Below, piece after piece: positions 1 to 7,996 of a stretch of DNA of 46,246 bases. A model generated the notes under the pieces. The model made no database searches. It was not told the origin of the DNA and saw nothing but the letters and a program-made list of their open reading frames with translations. Source of the DNA: Asticcacaulis biprosthecium C19 (GTDB lineage: Bacteria > Pseudomonadota > Alphaproteobacteria > Caulobacterales > Caulobacteraceae); assembly GCF_000204015.1 (NCBI RefSeq), contig NZ_GL883077.1, positions 1,916,027 through 1,962,272 of the forward strand. Direction: 5' to 3'. The stretch's first letter is position 1. Each line of letters starts with the position of its first letter. A program made the position numbers and the translations under genes.

Positions 1-44
1 CAAGGCTCCTCGCATAAGCTCGGGCGGGCAGTCGCCCTTTGGTA

Positions 45-908
45 TTAGAACGCTTCCGACAAAATGTCTCCCTCGCCACTGAACCAGGCGCGTTTCATGC
101 CCTGGGAGCGGAAGGGAACACTGACGTGACCGGTGGCATTGACGGCAATTAAGCCGCCTTCGCCGCCCATCCCGGCGATCCGGCCCAGAACCGCATCGGC
201 GGCTTCGTCCAGAGGCTCGCCAGCCATGTGACGGAACGCCAGTTGGGCGGCGGCATTTATACGGATGAAATATTCGCCCTGGCCGGTGCAGGAGACGGCG
301 GTTTGCAAATCCGCCCAGGTGCCGGCGCCGATCAGAGGCGTATCGCCGACCCGGCCGGGCAGTTTGCCAAACACGCCGGCGGTCGAGGTCGCTGCCGCCA
401 GTTCGCCATAAGAATCGAGACAGACGCAGCCGACCGTGCCGTGGCTCAAAGTGCCCGGCGGATGGTTGGACTCAAAACGTCCGGCGCGGGTGAACCAGGT
501 CTCGCCGCCGGGCAGGGGTGTCATGCCCTGGTCGGTTGCGAACTGGGCGGCACCGTCGCCGGTCAGCATGACATGGGGTGTCTTTTCCAGAACGGCGCGG
601 GCAACGAGGATCGGATTCTGGAAGTTCTGCAGGGCCGCGACCGCGCCGCAGGCCTGGTCGGCGCCGCGCATCAGGCTGGCGTCCAGCTCGAACTGTCCGG
701 CGGCGTTGGGAGAGGCACCGCGGCCGGCGACATAGAGTCCCGAATCTTCCAGAGCGACAACGGCCTGGGTGACGACATCAAAGGCGCGGCCACCGGCACG
801 AAGGCTTTCACGCGCGATCGTGGCGACTTCGCGCATGTGGGCGATTTCAGTCGAATAGTCGCGGCCGTGGCGGGCGCCGGCGCCGCCATGCAGGGCAAGG
901 GCAATCAT
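45..908 (-). CDS. Isoaspartyl peptidase / type III L-asparaginase (Ntn-hydrolase)
   Basis: A 287-residue member of the plant-type asparaginase/isoaspartyl dipeptidase family, cytoplasmic enzymes that autocleave and hydrolyse isoaspartyl dipeptides and asparagine. The N-terminus reads ALHGGAGA. The autocleavage/nucleophile threonine is Thr158 in the GTVG motif, and the substrate-binding GRVGDTPLIGAG segment follows at about 184-195. There is no signal peptide. The length is slightly short for the family (about 300-320). The ATG chosen puts the HGGAG motif at residue 7, as in homologues. It is followed on the same strand by no other gene in the window and lies downstream of the FlaA1-like gene with a 62-base gap. 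The family is clear; whether peptide or free asparagine is the true substrate cannot be read from sequence. Confidence 0.85.
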   Translation of the reverse strand: MIALALHGGAGARHGRDYSTEIAHMREVATIARESLRAGGRAFDVVTQAVVALEDSGLYVAGRGASPNAAGQFELDASLMRGADQACGAVAALQNFQNPILVARAVLEKTPHVMLTGDGAAQFATDQGMTPLPGGETWFTRAGRFESNHPPGTLSHGTVGCVCLDSYGELAAATSTAGVFGKLPGRVGDTPLIGAGTWADLQTAVSCTGQGEYFIRINAAAQLAFRHMAGEPLDEAADAVLGRIAGMGGEGGLIAVNATGHVSVPFRSQGMKRAWFSGEGDILSEAF

Positions 909-970
909 GCGTGACTCCGTTTCGTCCGCAACCAGCTATGCGGCAAGCGGGAGGCGGAAGCAAGCGGTCG

Positions 971-2134
971 TCAGACGGCGCGCAGCGATTTGACCAGGTT
1001 GAAGACCATCGTCTTGGCCTGTTCGTCGTGGCCTTCCTGGGACAGGCCGTACAGGGTCTGCATGATCTCGTCGCTGACGGCGTCGACTTGGGCCTGATTG
1101 ACGACCTCATAGATGCCGGGCTGGACCTGCTCGCGGATCTCGTTGTCGTCGACCAGGGCCTCGGTGATTTTTTCGCCCTCGCGCAGGCCGGTAAAGGTGA
1201 TCTTGATGTCCTTGTCCGGGCGCAGGCCGTACAGCTTGATCATCCGGGTGGCCAGATCCATGATCTTGATCGGCGTGCCCATCTCCAGGATGTACAGGCC
1301 CGATTTGTGGTCCGGCGTCTGGGCATTGTACATGGCCGAGGTCAGGACCAGTTGGACCGCCTCGAAAATGGTCATGAAATAGCGTTCGACGTCCTTGTCG
1401 GTCAGGGTGATCGGGCCGCCGCGCTCGATCTGCGACTTGAACAGTGGCACGACCGAGCCGGTCGAGCCCAGGACATTGCCGAAACGGACGACGCAGGCCT
1501 GGTGGGTATCGGAGATCTGGGTGCGAATCAGGTGTTCGGCCAGGCGCTTGGTGGCGCCCATCAGCGACGACGGCGCCACGGCCTTGTCCGACGAGATCAG
1601 GACCAGTTGCTTGACGCCCGCGGCCTTGGCGGCATCGATGACATACTGCGTCCCAAGGACGTTGGTCAGGACCGACTCGCACGGATTGAGCTCGACCATC
1701 GGCACGTGTTTCAGCGCAGCGGCATGGAAGATAAAATCAGGCCGGGCCTCGGCGACGACGGCGGCGAAACGTTCCTTGCGCCGGATCGAGCACAGGACCG
1801 GCCGGGCCGTTACGTTGGGAAAGTCGCTGCGGATGGCGCGGTCGATCTCATACAACGCCAGTTCCGAGTGGTCGACCAAGGTAACGTGGCCCGCGCCGAG
1901 CGACAGGGCCTGTTTGCAGATTTCCGAACCGATCGACCCGCCGGCACCGGTGACCAGGATACGCTTGCCGCTGTAGAAAGCCTTCAGGGCCTCGGTGTCG
2001 AGGTAAACCTGCGGCCGATGCAGCAGCACCTTGAACGACGCCGGATCAGACGGGTCGGGCAGGGGGAGGGGGTTGGATTTCTTGCCGAAAAGCCGGGCCA
2101 GGAATCGCAAAAGCCGGTAATTGGAGAGACTCAT
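971..2134 (-). CDS. FlaA1/CapD-like nucleoside-diphosphate-sugar dehydratase (short form)
   Basis: A 387-residue extended SDR protein of the polysaccharide-biosynthesis CapD/FlaA1 family, which typically act as UDP-GlcNAc 4,6-dehydratases or 5-epimerases feeding glycan or lipid-linked sugar synthesis. The NAD-binding Rossmann motif VTGAGGSIGSE lies near residue 60. The active-site region reads SSDKAV...MGATKR, with Met in the place of the usual SDR Tyr, as is typical of the CapD branch. HAAALKHVP and GLREGEK motifs are present. The long-form N-terminal membrane region is missing: only about 55 residues precede the Rossmann fold, so the protein is probably soluble. It is divergent from the moa genes across a 144-base gap. 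The product could serve O-antigen, holdfast or flagellin glycosylation; the sequence does not decide. Confidence 0.85.
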   Translation of the reverse strand: MSLSNYRLLRFLARLFGKKSNPLPLPDPSDPASFKVLLHRPQVYLDTEALKAFYSGKRILVTGAGGSIGSEICKQALSLGAGHVTLVDHSELALYEIDRAIRSDFPNVTARPVLCSIRRKERFAAVVAEARPDFIFHAAALKHVPMVELNPCESVLTNVLGTQYVIDAAKAAGVKQLVLISSDKAVAPSSLMGATKRLAEHLIRTQISDTHQACVVRFGNVLGSTGSVVPLFKSQIERGGPITLTDKDVERYFMTIFEAVQLVLTSAMYNAQTPDHKSGLYILEMGTPIKIMDLATRMIKLYGLRPDKDIKITFTGLREGEKITEALVDDNEIREQVQPGIYEVVNQAQVDAVSDEIMQTLYGLSQEGHDEQAKTMVFNLVKSLRAV

Positions 2135-2278
2135 GGAAATCCGGTGGGCAGGCTTGGCTTGATTGGCGGTTATTGAACCGGTTATGGATCGTTTATCAAG
2201 CGCTTATACTGGGTCGGGTGTAGAATTTTGCGGATGATTGACGCAAGGTTCGGGTGTTGTTGTGTTGGGATCGATTTC

Positions 2279-2500
2279 ATGGCGAAGGTTGAGGTTCTGT
2301 TTTTTGGCCGAATGGCCGATGTTGCGGGTGCCCGGCGCAAGACGTGTGACGCCGTCAGGCTGTTGACCCTGCGCGAAAGTTTCTTCGGCGCCGATGTCGC
2401 TGCCGTGCGGATGAGCGTCAACCAGGTCCAGGTCTTTGCTGACCAGGCTCTGAACGACGGCGACGAGGTGGCGTTTTTCTCGGTATTTTCTGGAGGATAG
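2279..2500 (+). CDS. moaD: MoaD, molybdopterin synthase sulfur carrier subunit
   Basis: A 73-residue ubiquitin-like protein. MoaD carries the thiocarboxylate that MoaE uses to convert cyclic pyranopterin monophosphate into molybdopterin. It starts VEVLFFGRMAD, a typical MoaD first strand, and ends FSGG, the C-terminal Gly-Gly that is adenylated and thiocarboxylated. The frame is open further upstream (another ATG 51 bases earlier), but family alignment favours MAKVEVLF as the start. Only one base separates its stop from the moaE start, so the two subunits are almost certainly co-translated. Confidence 0.9.
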   Translation: MAKVEVLFFGRMADVAGARRKTCDAVRLLTLRESFFGADVAAVRMSVNQVQVFADQALNDGDEVAFFSVFSGG

Positions 2501-2501
2501 G

Positions 2502-2945
2502 ATGGGGATACTGCTTTTGGAACAGCCGCTCAATGCCGCGGCCGCCCATGCCGAGTTCCTGGTCGAACATGGCCATCACGGTGCTGTGGCAGCCTTTACT
2601 GGCGTTGTGCGCTCCGAGTCGGGCGGGGTCGATTATCTCTATCTCGATTGGTACCCCGGCATGACAGAGGCGTCGATCCGCGCCATTGCCGACGCGGCCA
2701 AGGCGCGGTTCGACATTCGGGAGGTGGCCGTGCTGCACCGTTGCGGCCGGGTCGAGGCCGGCGAGCCGGTAGTGTTCGTGGCGGCCGCCTCCGAGCACCG
2801 GCGGGCGGCTTTCGAGGCGGTGGACTATATGATGGATCGGCTGAAGTCCGAGGCGGCTCTATGGAAGCGTGAGGTCGGCGATGGCGTCGATCGCTGGGTC
2901 GAGCCGCGCGGTGAGGATGCCGTCAGTTTGAAGAGGTGGTCATGA
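2502..2945 (+). CDS. moaE: MoaE, molybdopterin synthase catalytic subunit
   Basis: A 147-residue MoaE. The family signature is clear: FTGVVRSES near the N-terminus, [13 protein letters not shown] around 85-97, a second conserved HRR, and the [16 protein letters not shown] segment with the two lysines of the active site. It forms a heterotetramer with MoaD and builds the dithiolene of molybdopterin in the cytosol. It lies one base after moaD, and its stop overlaps the moaC start (ATGA), so moaD-moaE-moaC form one operon. In many alphaproteobacteria moaD-moaE lie next to pgsA; here pgsA is about 3 kb away with btuB between, which suggests an insertion or rearrangement. Confidence 0.93.
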   Translation: MGILLLEQPLNAAAAHAEFLVEHGHHGAVAAFTGVVRSESGGVDYLYLDWYPGMTEASIRAIADAAKARFDIREVAVLHRCGRVEAGEPVVFVAAASEHRRAAFEAVDYMMDRLKSEAALWKREVGDGVDRWVEPRGEDAVSLKRWS

Positions 2946-3415
2946 GCGACCTGTCGCATATCGATGCCGCCGGGCGGGCGCGCATGGTCGATGTTTCGGA
3001 TAAGCCGGTCACGGCACGCACGGCACGGGCTGTGGGTCGGCTGGTGTGTGCGGCGGCAACATTGGACTTGGTCCGTGAAGGCAGGACCCCCAAAGGCGCG
3101 GTGGCGTCGACGGCGGAACTGGCCGGGGTGATGGCGGCCAAGAAGACGTCGGACCTGATTCCGCTATGTCATCCGCTGGCTTTGAACAAGGTTAAGGTCG
3201 AAATTGTGGAAGATTCGGGTTTGCCGGGTTTTGCCATCTCGGCGGAGGTCAAGACGACGGGGCAGACCGGCGTCGAGATGGAGGCTCTGACCGCGGTCAG
3301 TGTCGCCGCGTTGACGCTGTATGACATGCTGAAGGCGGTTGACAAGACGATGCGGATTGAAGGCGTCGAAGTCGTCACCAAGATCGGCGGCAAGGCGGAT
3401 TTCGGAATTGCCTGA
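2942..3415 (+). CDS. moaC: MoaC, cyclic pyranopterin monophosphate synthase
   Basis: A 157-residue MoaC, the hexameric enzyme that with MoaA (GTP 3',8-cyclase, not in this window) makes cyclic pyranopterin monophosphate from GTP. Signatures seen in order: [16 protein letters not shown] near the start, [13 protein letters not shown] with the catalytic His region, [16 protein letters not shown], and [11 protein letters not shown]. It usually ends GGKSG; here it ends GGKADFGIA. The start chosen is the ATG overlapping the moaE stop; an in-frame start two codons earlier is possible but has no better ribosome site. It is the last gene of the moa operon and is followed by the inverted-repeat element. 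Confidence 0.93.
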   Translation: MSDLSHIDAAGRARMVDVSDKPVTARTARAVGRLVCAAATLDLVREGRTPKGAVASTAELAGVMAAKKTSDLIPLCHPLALNKVKVEIVEDSGLPGFAISAEVKTTGQTGVEMEALTAVSVAALTLYDMLKAVDKTMRIEGVEVVTKIGGKADFGIA

Positions 3416-3421
3416 AGCCTG

Positions 3422-3545
3422 AACCACGAATGGACACGAATAAACACGAACAAATTGAGCGCCAATGGCGCTCATGCCTCGGCTTTTTTCCTGTCGCGGG
3501 ACTGAACCTCAAACCATTCGTGTTTATTCGTGTCCATACGTGGTT
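3422..3545. repeat. Inverted-repeat element of spaced CACGAAT words
   Basis: Two 29-base arms (3422-3450 and 3517-3545) are reverse complements with one mismatch. Each arm has three near-regular CACGAA words, as in ACCACGAATGGACACGAAT. A small inner hairpin (GAGCGCC/GGCGCTC, 3457-3473) sits in the 66-base spacer. The element starts just after the moaC stop. Its translation gives low-value peptides such as FVFIRVHTWF, so it should not be annotated as protein. It could act as an RNA hairpin or terminator between moaC and the convergent btuB. A related element lies at 30781-31101. Confidence 0.85.
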
Positions 3546-3621
3546 TCAAAAGAACGGAATTGGCCGCTTGGAGATATGTTCCAATCTACCCAAAATTCGA
3601 GGTTCATTCGCGGTTCCAAAC

Positions 3622-3656
3622 AAAAAAGACCGCGGAGAGTTGGAGTCTCCGCGGTC
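3622..3656 (-). terminator. Intrinsic terminator downstream of btuB
   Basis: An 11-bp perfect stem (GACCGCGGAGA/TCTCCGCGGTC) with a 7-base loop, followed on the minus strand by six T residues. It lies about 100 bases past the btuB stop. A second, T-less hairpin (AACCCCC/GGGGGTT, 3730-3750) sits immediately after the stop codon. Confidence 0.85.
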
Positions 3657-3756
3657 CATATCGGGAATGAGCTATCAGGCAATGGCTTAAAAGAACATCT
3701 GCACTCTTGCCCCATCGCCTGTCCGGCACAACCCCCTGTTCGCGGGGGTTGCCAGC

Positions 3757-5610
3757 TTAAAAGACGCGTGCGTTGACGCCAAGCCACACCCGGCGGCCCG
3801 GCTGACCGTAGAAACTGGCAGTTTCATAGCGGCTATCGCCGGCATTTTCGATCCGGCCATATAGACGCAGCCGATCATTCACAGTGTAAGACGCGCGCAG
3901 GTCAACGAGGTCGTAAGCCTTCAGAAGACGCGTGTTGGCAGCGTTGTCGAAGCTGTCGCCGACGTGGCGCAGGCCAACGCCCAACGACAGGCGCTCGGTG
4001 GCGCGGTAGTCGATATCCACTCCGCCGGACTGTTCCGGGGCATGGGCCAGGGCCTTGCCGGGCAAATTGGCCGACTCATTGCGCGTGTTCAGGAAGCTGT
4101 AATCACCGCGGATCGTCCAGGCGCCGATGCCATAGGCCCCGGTCAGTTCGACGCCGCTGGCCCTGGAGCGGTCGATACTGCCGTAGCAGCCGTAAACTTG
4201 AGTCGGCGTACAATTGTCGTACTGGAAGGCAATCAGGTCGCGCACCGTCCGGGTGAAGACGGTGATGCCGATGCGGCCGTTGGCAGTGATATAGTCGGCG
4301 CCGGCATCGATCGTGACGCCATTCTCCGGCACCAGGCCTGCGTGGCCGTAGTCACTATAGAGCTGGTACAGGCTGGGGGCCTTGATCCCTGTGCCGGCAC
4401 TGGCGTGCAGGCGGAACGGACCGACCGGGGCGGCAACGGAAGCCTGAACGATATCGAGCGCGCCGAAGCTGGAGCTGTCGTCGTGGCGGGCACTGACGGC
4501 GATGGTGGCCGGACCGACGTTCTGGGTGATTTGGCCGTAGACGCTTGAGGTCGTCACTGAAACGCTCAGCGGAGTCGGGTTGGGATCCCACGAGGCCGGG
4601 CTGGCAATGCGCATGGTGTCGCGCTCATAGGCGACGCCGCCCAGCAGACGGGTGGCGTCGCTGAGGCGATAGAGCAGATGATAGTCGGCCGACTGAATGC
4701 CGCCGCGGGCGATGAATTGCGAGCCGTCGTTGAAATAGTCGTGGCGGTTGGCTTGGCTTTCGCTGAGCGACAGGACCTGCTCGCCCTTGGCGAAGCGGTG
4801 CTCCAGCGCAACGGCGCTCAGGCGCGTGGCGGTGCGGCCGAATTCGTCGGTATCGGCAAAGGCATAGAGCGGCGCCGGATAGCCGTCATAGTCGTTGCGG
4901 CTGCGGCTGTAGGTGGAGAAGGCGCGCACGGTGACGTTGTCGGTCACAGCCAGGCTGCCCTTGGCCGCCAGGTTGGTTTGGGTGAAGGCATCGGCTTCAC
5001 TGCCGCCGGCAAAGGTCGAGATGCCGTCATCGGTGACGGCGTTGCCGAACAGCCGCCAGGTGAGGCGGCCGGTCTTGCCGCCCACGGCGGCGCGGACGGA
5101 ACCGTAGTCGTCATAACCTTCGACCGCGACCGTGGCTTCGAGCGGCGCCTGGCTCTCGCGGCTGGTTATGCTGATCACGCCGCCCAGGGCGCCGGAGCCC
5201 CACAGGGTCGACAACGGGCCGCGCAGGACTTCGATACGGGCGGCGTCATCGGTGGCGACCAGGCCCAGATTGGTGCCGCCGCCGACCTGGGACGGATCGT
5301 TCAGGCGGATCCCGTCCAGCAGGTAGAGGGTGTGGTCGGCGCCGGCGCCGCGAATCGAGGCGCTGGCCGCCGAACCTGGGCCGCCGTTGCGGGTCAGGGT
5401 CAGGCTGGGGGTGTGGGTCATGAGGTCGGCGAGATAGACCGACTGATAGGTTTCGATATCCTTGTCGTCGAGGACCGCGACGGCCTGGCCGACCTTGGAG
5501 ACGGGCAGGGGCTGGCGGGTGACCGTGATGATGACCTCGGTGGTGACAGCGTGGGTCGCGGACGCCAGGGCCGCGAGGGCGGTGGAGAGGAGGAGGGTGC
5601 GCTTGATCAT
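3757..5610 (-). CDS. btuB: BtuB-type TonB-dependent vitamin B12 receptor
   Basis: A 617-residue outer-membrane receptor. It has a signal peptide (MIKRTLLLSTALAALASATHA), then a TonB-box-like EVIITVTR. The plug domain contains SIRGAGADHTLYLLDGIRLND and EVLRGPLSTLWGSGALGGVI. The 22-strand barrel ends with aromatic GQPGRRVWLGV and a terminal Phe, as is normal for outer-membrane barrels. The length matches E. coli BtuB (614). The substrate call rests mainly on the cobalamin riboswitch in its leader, since B12 represses such receptors. No btuF/C/D transporter is adjacent. It is divergent from pgsA and has its own terminator, so it is a single-gene unit. Confidence 0.88.
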   Translation of the reverse strand: MIKRTLLLSTALAALASATHAVTTEVIITVTRQPLPVSKVGQAVAVLDDKDIETYQSVYLADLMTHTPSLTLTRNGGPGSAASASIRGAGADHTLYLLDGIRLNDPSQVGGGTNLGLVATDDAARIEVLRGPLSTLWGSGALGGVISITSRESQAPLEATVAVEGYDDYGSVRAAVGGKTGRLTWRLFGNAVTDDGISTFAGGSEADAFTQTNLAAKGSLAVTDNVTVRAFSTYSRSRNDYDGYPAPLYAFADTDEFGRTATRLSAVALEHRFAKGEQVLSLSESQANRHDYFNDGSQFIARGGIQSADYHLLYRLSDATRLLGGVAYERDTMRIASPASWDPNPTPLSVSVTTSSVYGQITQNVGPATIAVSARHDDSSSFGALDIVQASVAAPVGPFRLHASAGTGIKAPSLYQLYSDYGHAGLVPENGVTIDAGADYITANGRIGITVFTRTVRDLIAFQYDNCTPTQVYGCYGSIDRSRASGVELTGAYGIGAWTIRGDYSFLNTRNESANLPGKALAHAPEQSGGVDIDYRATERLSLGVGLRHVGDSFDNAANTRLLKAYDLVDLRASYTVNDRLRLYGRIENAGDSRYETASFYGQPGRRVWLGVNARVF

Positions 5611-5637
5611 GTAAGCGGTCTTTCAGTCAGAAACGAA

Positions 5638-5663
5638 AGCCGTCGTGCGCAAACACGGCGGCT
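5638..5663 (-). terminator. Expression-platform hairpin of the cobalamin riboswitch
   Basis: On the minus strand AGCCGCCGTG pairs with CACGACGGCT (one mismatch, 6-base loop) and is followed by TTCGTTT, about 28 bases before the btuB start. The position fits a regulated intrinsic terminator that forms when B12 is bound. The U-tract is short, so control by hiding the ribosome site is an alternative. Confidence 0.6.
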
Positions 5664-5734
5664 GACAAACACATCGTCTCTCAAGGGGATTCCCGAGCTC
5701 GTCCCGCTGGTCCCGGCGGTAACAAAGGACGACA

Positions 5735-5905
5735 GCCGCGGGCAGGTCTCCTGACTCGCGCCTCAAACGTCGTCCGCGCCTTCCCGGGTGTGACCGGTGG
5801 CGATGCGGAACAACTCGGCGCTTACAGTTGCGGGCACAGTCCAGGATTCTCACCCGGTTCCCTATTCTCTCCCGCCATAACGGGAGCACCTTCGGCACGC
5901 CGCCG
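5735..5905 (-). promoter_or_regulatory. Cobalamin riboswitch (adenosylcobalamin-class aptamer)
   Basis: Read on the minus strand, this leader has the conserved landmarks of the cobalamin aptamer: GGGAACCGGGTGAGAATCC, then CTGTGCCCGCAACTGTAAGC, CCCGGGAAGG, and the B12 box GAGTCAGGAGACCTGCC (5741-5758). These match the family core. It lies about 125 bases upstream of btuB, on the same strand, with a terminator-like hairpin between. It should lower btuB expression when the cell has enough B12. Boundaries are approximate. Confidence 0.95.
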
Positions 5906-6046
5906 CCATAGAGGCAAACAACGGCCTGGGTCAAGCGGTACAAAGCAAATCGCGGCTATCGTGCGACTGCGGCAACAAAATGCACTGGTATTGCGGCGGG
6001 AACGTGCTATCCCGCGTGCGGCCCAAACTGAAGCAAGGCGTGTAAG

Positions 6047-6667
6047 ATGACAGGCGAGCAGGTCAATCCCATCCCCAATATCCTGACCATGATCCGGCTG
6101 GTTGCCGGCGTCGTGATGTTCTGTCTTCTGGCGGCGTCCGCGGGCGGCATACCCTTCCTGGCTGTGAATTCCATGGCGCTGGAACCGTTCCAGCGCTGGG
6201 GCTTCTACGTCTTCGTCATCGCCGCCCTGACCGACCTGTTCGACGGTATTCTGGCGCGCAAGCTGAATGCCGAAAGCCAGTGGGGGGCCATTCTCGACCC
6301 GATCGCCGACAAGATCCTGGTTTGCGGCACCATCCTGGGCCTGTTCACCATCAATACCGGTGATCCCTATTTCGCCCTTCCAGCCGCCTTCATCCTGTTC
6401 CGTGAGTTTGCCGTCAGCGCTTTGCGCGAAACGGCCGCGGGCAAGGGCGTCAAGGTACCGGTGACCTTTCTTGGCAAGGCCAAGACGACGATTCAGCTCG
6501 TGGCCCTGGGGGCCATGCTCCTGGCCCAGAGCTGGCCCGCCTTCAACCTGCCGCTGGACTGGACCGATGAGGCCTATGTTCTGTCCTATGCCCTGTTGCT
6601 GATTGCCATGGTGGTGACCCTGTGGTCCGGCCTGGCCTATTTCATCGCGGCTAAGAAAGACCTGTAG
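6047..6667 (+). CDS. pgsA: PgsA, CDP-diacylglycerol-glycerol-3-phosphate 3-phosphatidyltransferase
   Basis: A 206-residue integral membrane CDP-alcohol phosphatidyltransferase that makes phosphatidylglycerol phosphate, the committed step to phosphatidylglycerol and cardiolipin. It opens with NIPNILTMIRL-like sequence (IPNILTMIRLVAG), typical of PgsA. It carries the signature D-G-x2-A-R-x8-G-x3-D-x3-D as DGILARKLNAESQWGAILDPIAD, which coordinates the metal and CDP. About five to six hydrophobic segments follow. The length matches the family (180-210). It stands alone here with its own terminator, divergent from the riboswitch-controlled btuB. Confidence 0.92.
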   Translation: MTGEQVNPIPNILTMIRLVAGVVMFCLLAASAGGIPFLAVNSMALEPFQRWGFYVFVIAALTDLFDGILARKLNAESQWGAILDPIADKILVCGTILGLFTINTGDPYFALPAAFILFREFAVSALRETAAGKGVKVPVTFLGKAKTTIQLVALGAMLLAQSWPAFNLPLDWTDEAYVLSYALLLIAMVVTLWSGLAYFIAAKKDL

Positions 6668-6701
6668 CCGCGGTAATTTTCAAAATTCACAGTGCTTTAT
6701 G

Positions 6702-6730
6702 AAAACCCGCAGTGCCACATTGCGGGTTTT
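6702..6730 (+). terminator. Intrinsic terminator after pgsA
   Basis: A perfect 10-bp stem (AAAACCCGCA/TGCGGGTTTT) with a 9-base loop. The stem ends in TTTT and has AAAA on the other side, so it could stop transcription in both directions. It lies 35 bases after the pgsA stop. Confidence 0.8.
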
Positions 6731-6769
6731 GCCTTTCATGGCTATGGCACGGCGGCCACATTGCCAATT

Positions 6770-6785
6770 CGTAACGCAAGTTACG
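6770..6785. promoter_or_regulatory. Palindromic operator candidate before the ABC exporter operon
   Basis: CGTAAC-GCAA-GTTACG is a perfect 6-bp inverted repeat with a 4-base centre, 75 bases upstream of the permease start in a 190-base gap that otherwise holds only the pgsA terminator. Small palindromes like this are usual for TetR- or MarR-type repressors, which often control efflux operons. No regulator gene is adjacent, so the protein is unknown. Confidence 0.4.
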
Positions 6786-6859
6786 ATGATTTAATTAGAC
6801 CTTTGCAAGAAACTCGTAAAAGGTGCCTCGGCACATGCCGTGCAACTTAATGTGATCAA

Positions 6860-7996
6860 ATGTCCCTAGCCCTATCGACACTTCTTTACGAATGGCGCCG
6901 CTATTTCGCCGCTGTCATCGCTCTGGCGGTCGCCGGATTGCTGGTCCTGGCCATGACCGGCATGTTCATGGGCATGGCCAAGTCCTTTACTGCCACGGTC
7001 GACAAGTCGCCGGCGCACCTGCTGGTGCTGCCGCCGCAGGCCGAAGGCATCTTTGGCGATTCGGGTCAGCCGCGCCGCATGATCCCCATGGTGTATCAAC
7101 ACCCGGAAGTGATCGAGGTGCAGCCGATGCAGATCAACTGGGCTATGTGGTCCAACTTCCCCAAGGACGGTCAACCGCCCAAGGGGGATGGCGTTCGCGT
7201 GGTCGTGGTCGACCCGATCAAGGGCGCCGTGACCCTGCCCAGCGATTTTTCGGATCAGATTATCGAGGCGCTGCAGGAACCCTATGCTGTGGTGGTTGAT
7301 CGCTCCAGCCTTGGCAAGCTGGGGGTTCAGGTGGGCGACAAGGCCAAGATGAACGGCCGTACCGTGACGGTTGCGGGCGTTGTCGATGGTTACCCCAACA
7401 TGTTCAATACCCAGGTCTTCTCCTCATTCCAGACGGCCAAGCTGCTCTACGTCGCCGATGACGGTCCTCGGGTCGGGCCGTTGCTCGTCAAGCTGCGCGA
7501 TCCTTCGCGCGCCAAGGAAGTGGCGGCGGAACTCGACGCTATCGGCGCCGGTCAATTCCGGGCCTGGACGCGCGACGAACTGTCGAAAAGCTCCCAGACG
7601 GGAATCATGAAGGAGGGCGGAATCGCCATCATGGTCGGCTTCATGGCCTTGGTTGGCGTCTTTATCGGCATCGTCATCACCTGGCAGACCCTGCAAGGTG
7701 CCATCATGGCCAATATCAAGGAGTTCGCCTCCCTGCGCGCCTTGGGCGTGTCGATGGGGTCGCTGCGTCTGATCATCATGGAACTCAGTTTCTGGGTCGG
7801 TGTCGCCGGTCTGATGCTGACCGTGGTCCTGGTTGCCGGTGTTGCCTTCCTGGCCAAGTGGGGCGGGGTGCCCATGGACTTCCCCCTTTTCATCGATATT
7901 CCGGTTGCCATCATGCTCATGGTCATCGCCATCCTGTCGGGCATGTTCTCGCTCGGCGTCCTGAAAAAAAGCCAGCCTGCGGATTTGTTGCGATGA
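6860..7996 (+). CDS. ABC transporter permease, FtsX/MacB (DevC-like) family
   Basis: A 378-residue inner-membrane permease. The topology reads as one N-terminal TM (about 15-37), a periplasmic domain of some 200 residues (about 40-250), then three C-terminal TMs (about 255-280, 300-330, 345-370). This is the FtsX/MacB fold used for mechanotransmission exporters. Features such as HLLVLPPQAEG and the ASLRALGVS motif resemble DevC of the DevBCA exporters. The stop overlaps the ATPase start (ATGA). With the following ATPase and HlyD-type lipoprotein it forms a complete three-part pump that probably docks to an outer-membrane channel encoded elsewhere. The cargo (lipid, glycolipid or drug) is not evident. 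Confidence 0.85.
   Translation: MSLALSTLLYEWRRYFAAVIALAVAGLLVLAMTGMFMGMAKSFTATVDKSPAHLLVLPPQAEGIFGDSGQPRRMIPMVYQHPEVIEVQPMQINWAMWSNFPKDGQPPKGDGVRVVVVDPIKGAVTLPSDFSDQIIEALQEPYAVVVDRSSLGKLGVQVGDKAKMNGRTVTVAGVVDGYPNMFNTQVFSSFQTAKLLYVADDGPRVGPLLVKLRDPSRAKEVAAELDAIGAGQFRAWTRDELSKSSQTGIMKEGGIAIMVGFMALVGVFIGIVITWQTLQGAIMANIKEFASLRALGVSMGSLRLIIMELSFWVGVAGLMLTVVLVAGVAFLAKWGGVPMDFPLFIDIPVAIMLMVIAILSGMFSLGVLKKSQPADLLR

Noticed and set aside
911-2176. 421-codon open frame opposite the FlaA1-like gene
   Set aside because: Antisense shadow of a gene with clear Rossmann and active-site motifs.
3430-3690. Small open frames through the inverted repeat (MDTNKHE and similar)
   Set aside because: They are translations of the repeat arms and terminator stem; no independent support for protein.
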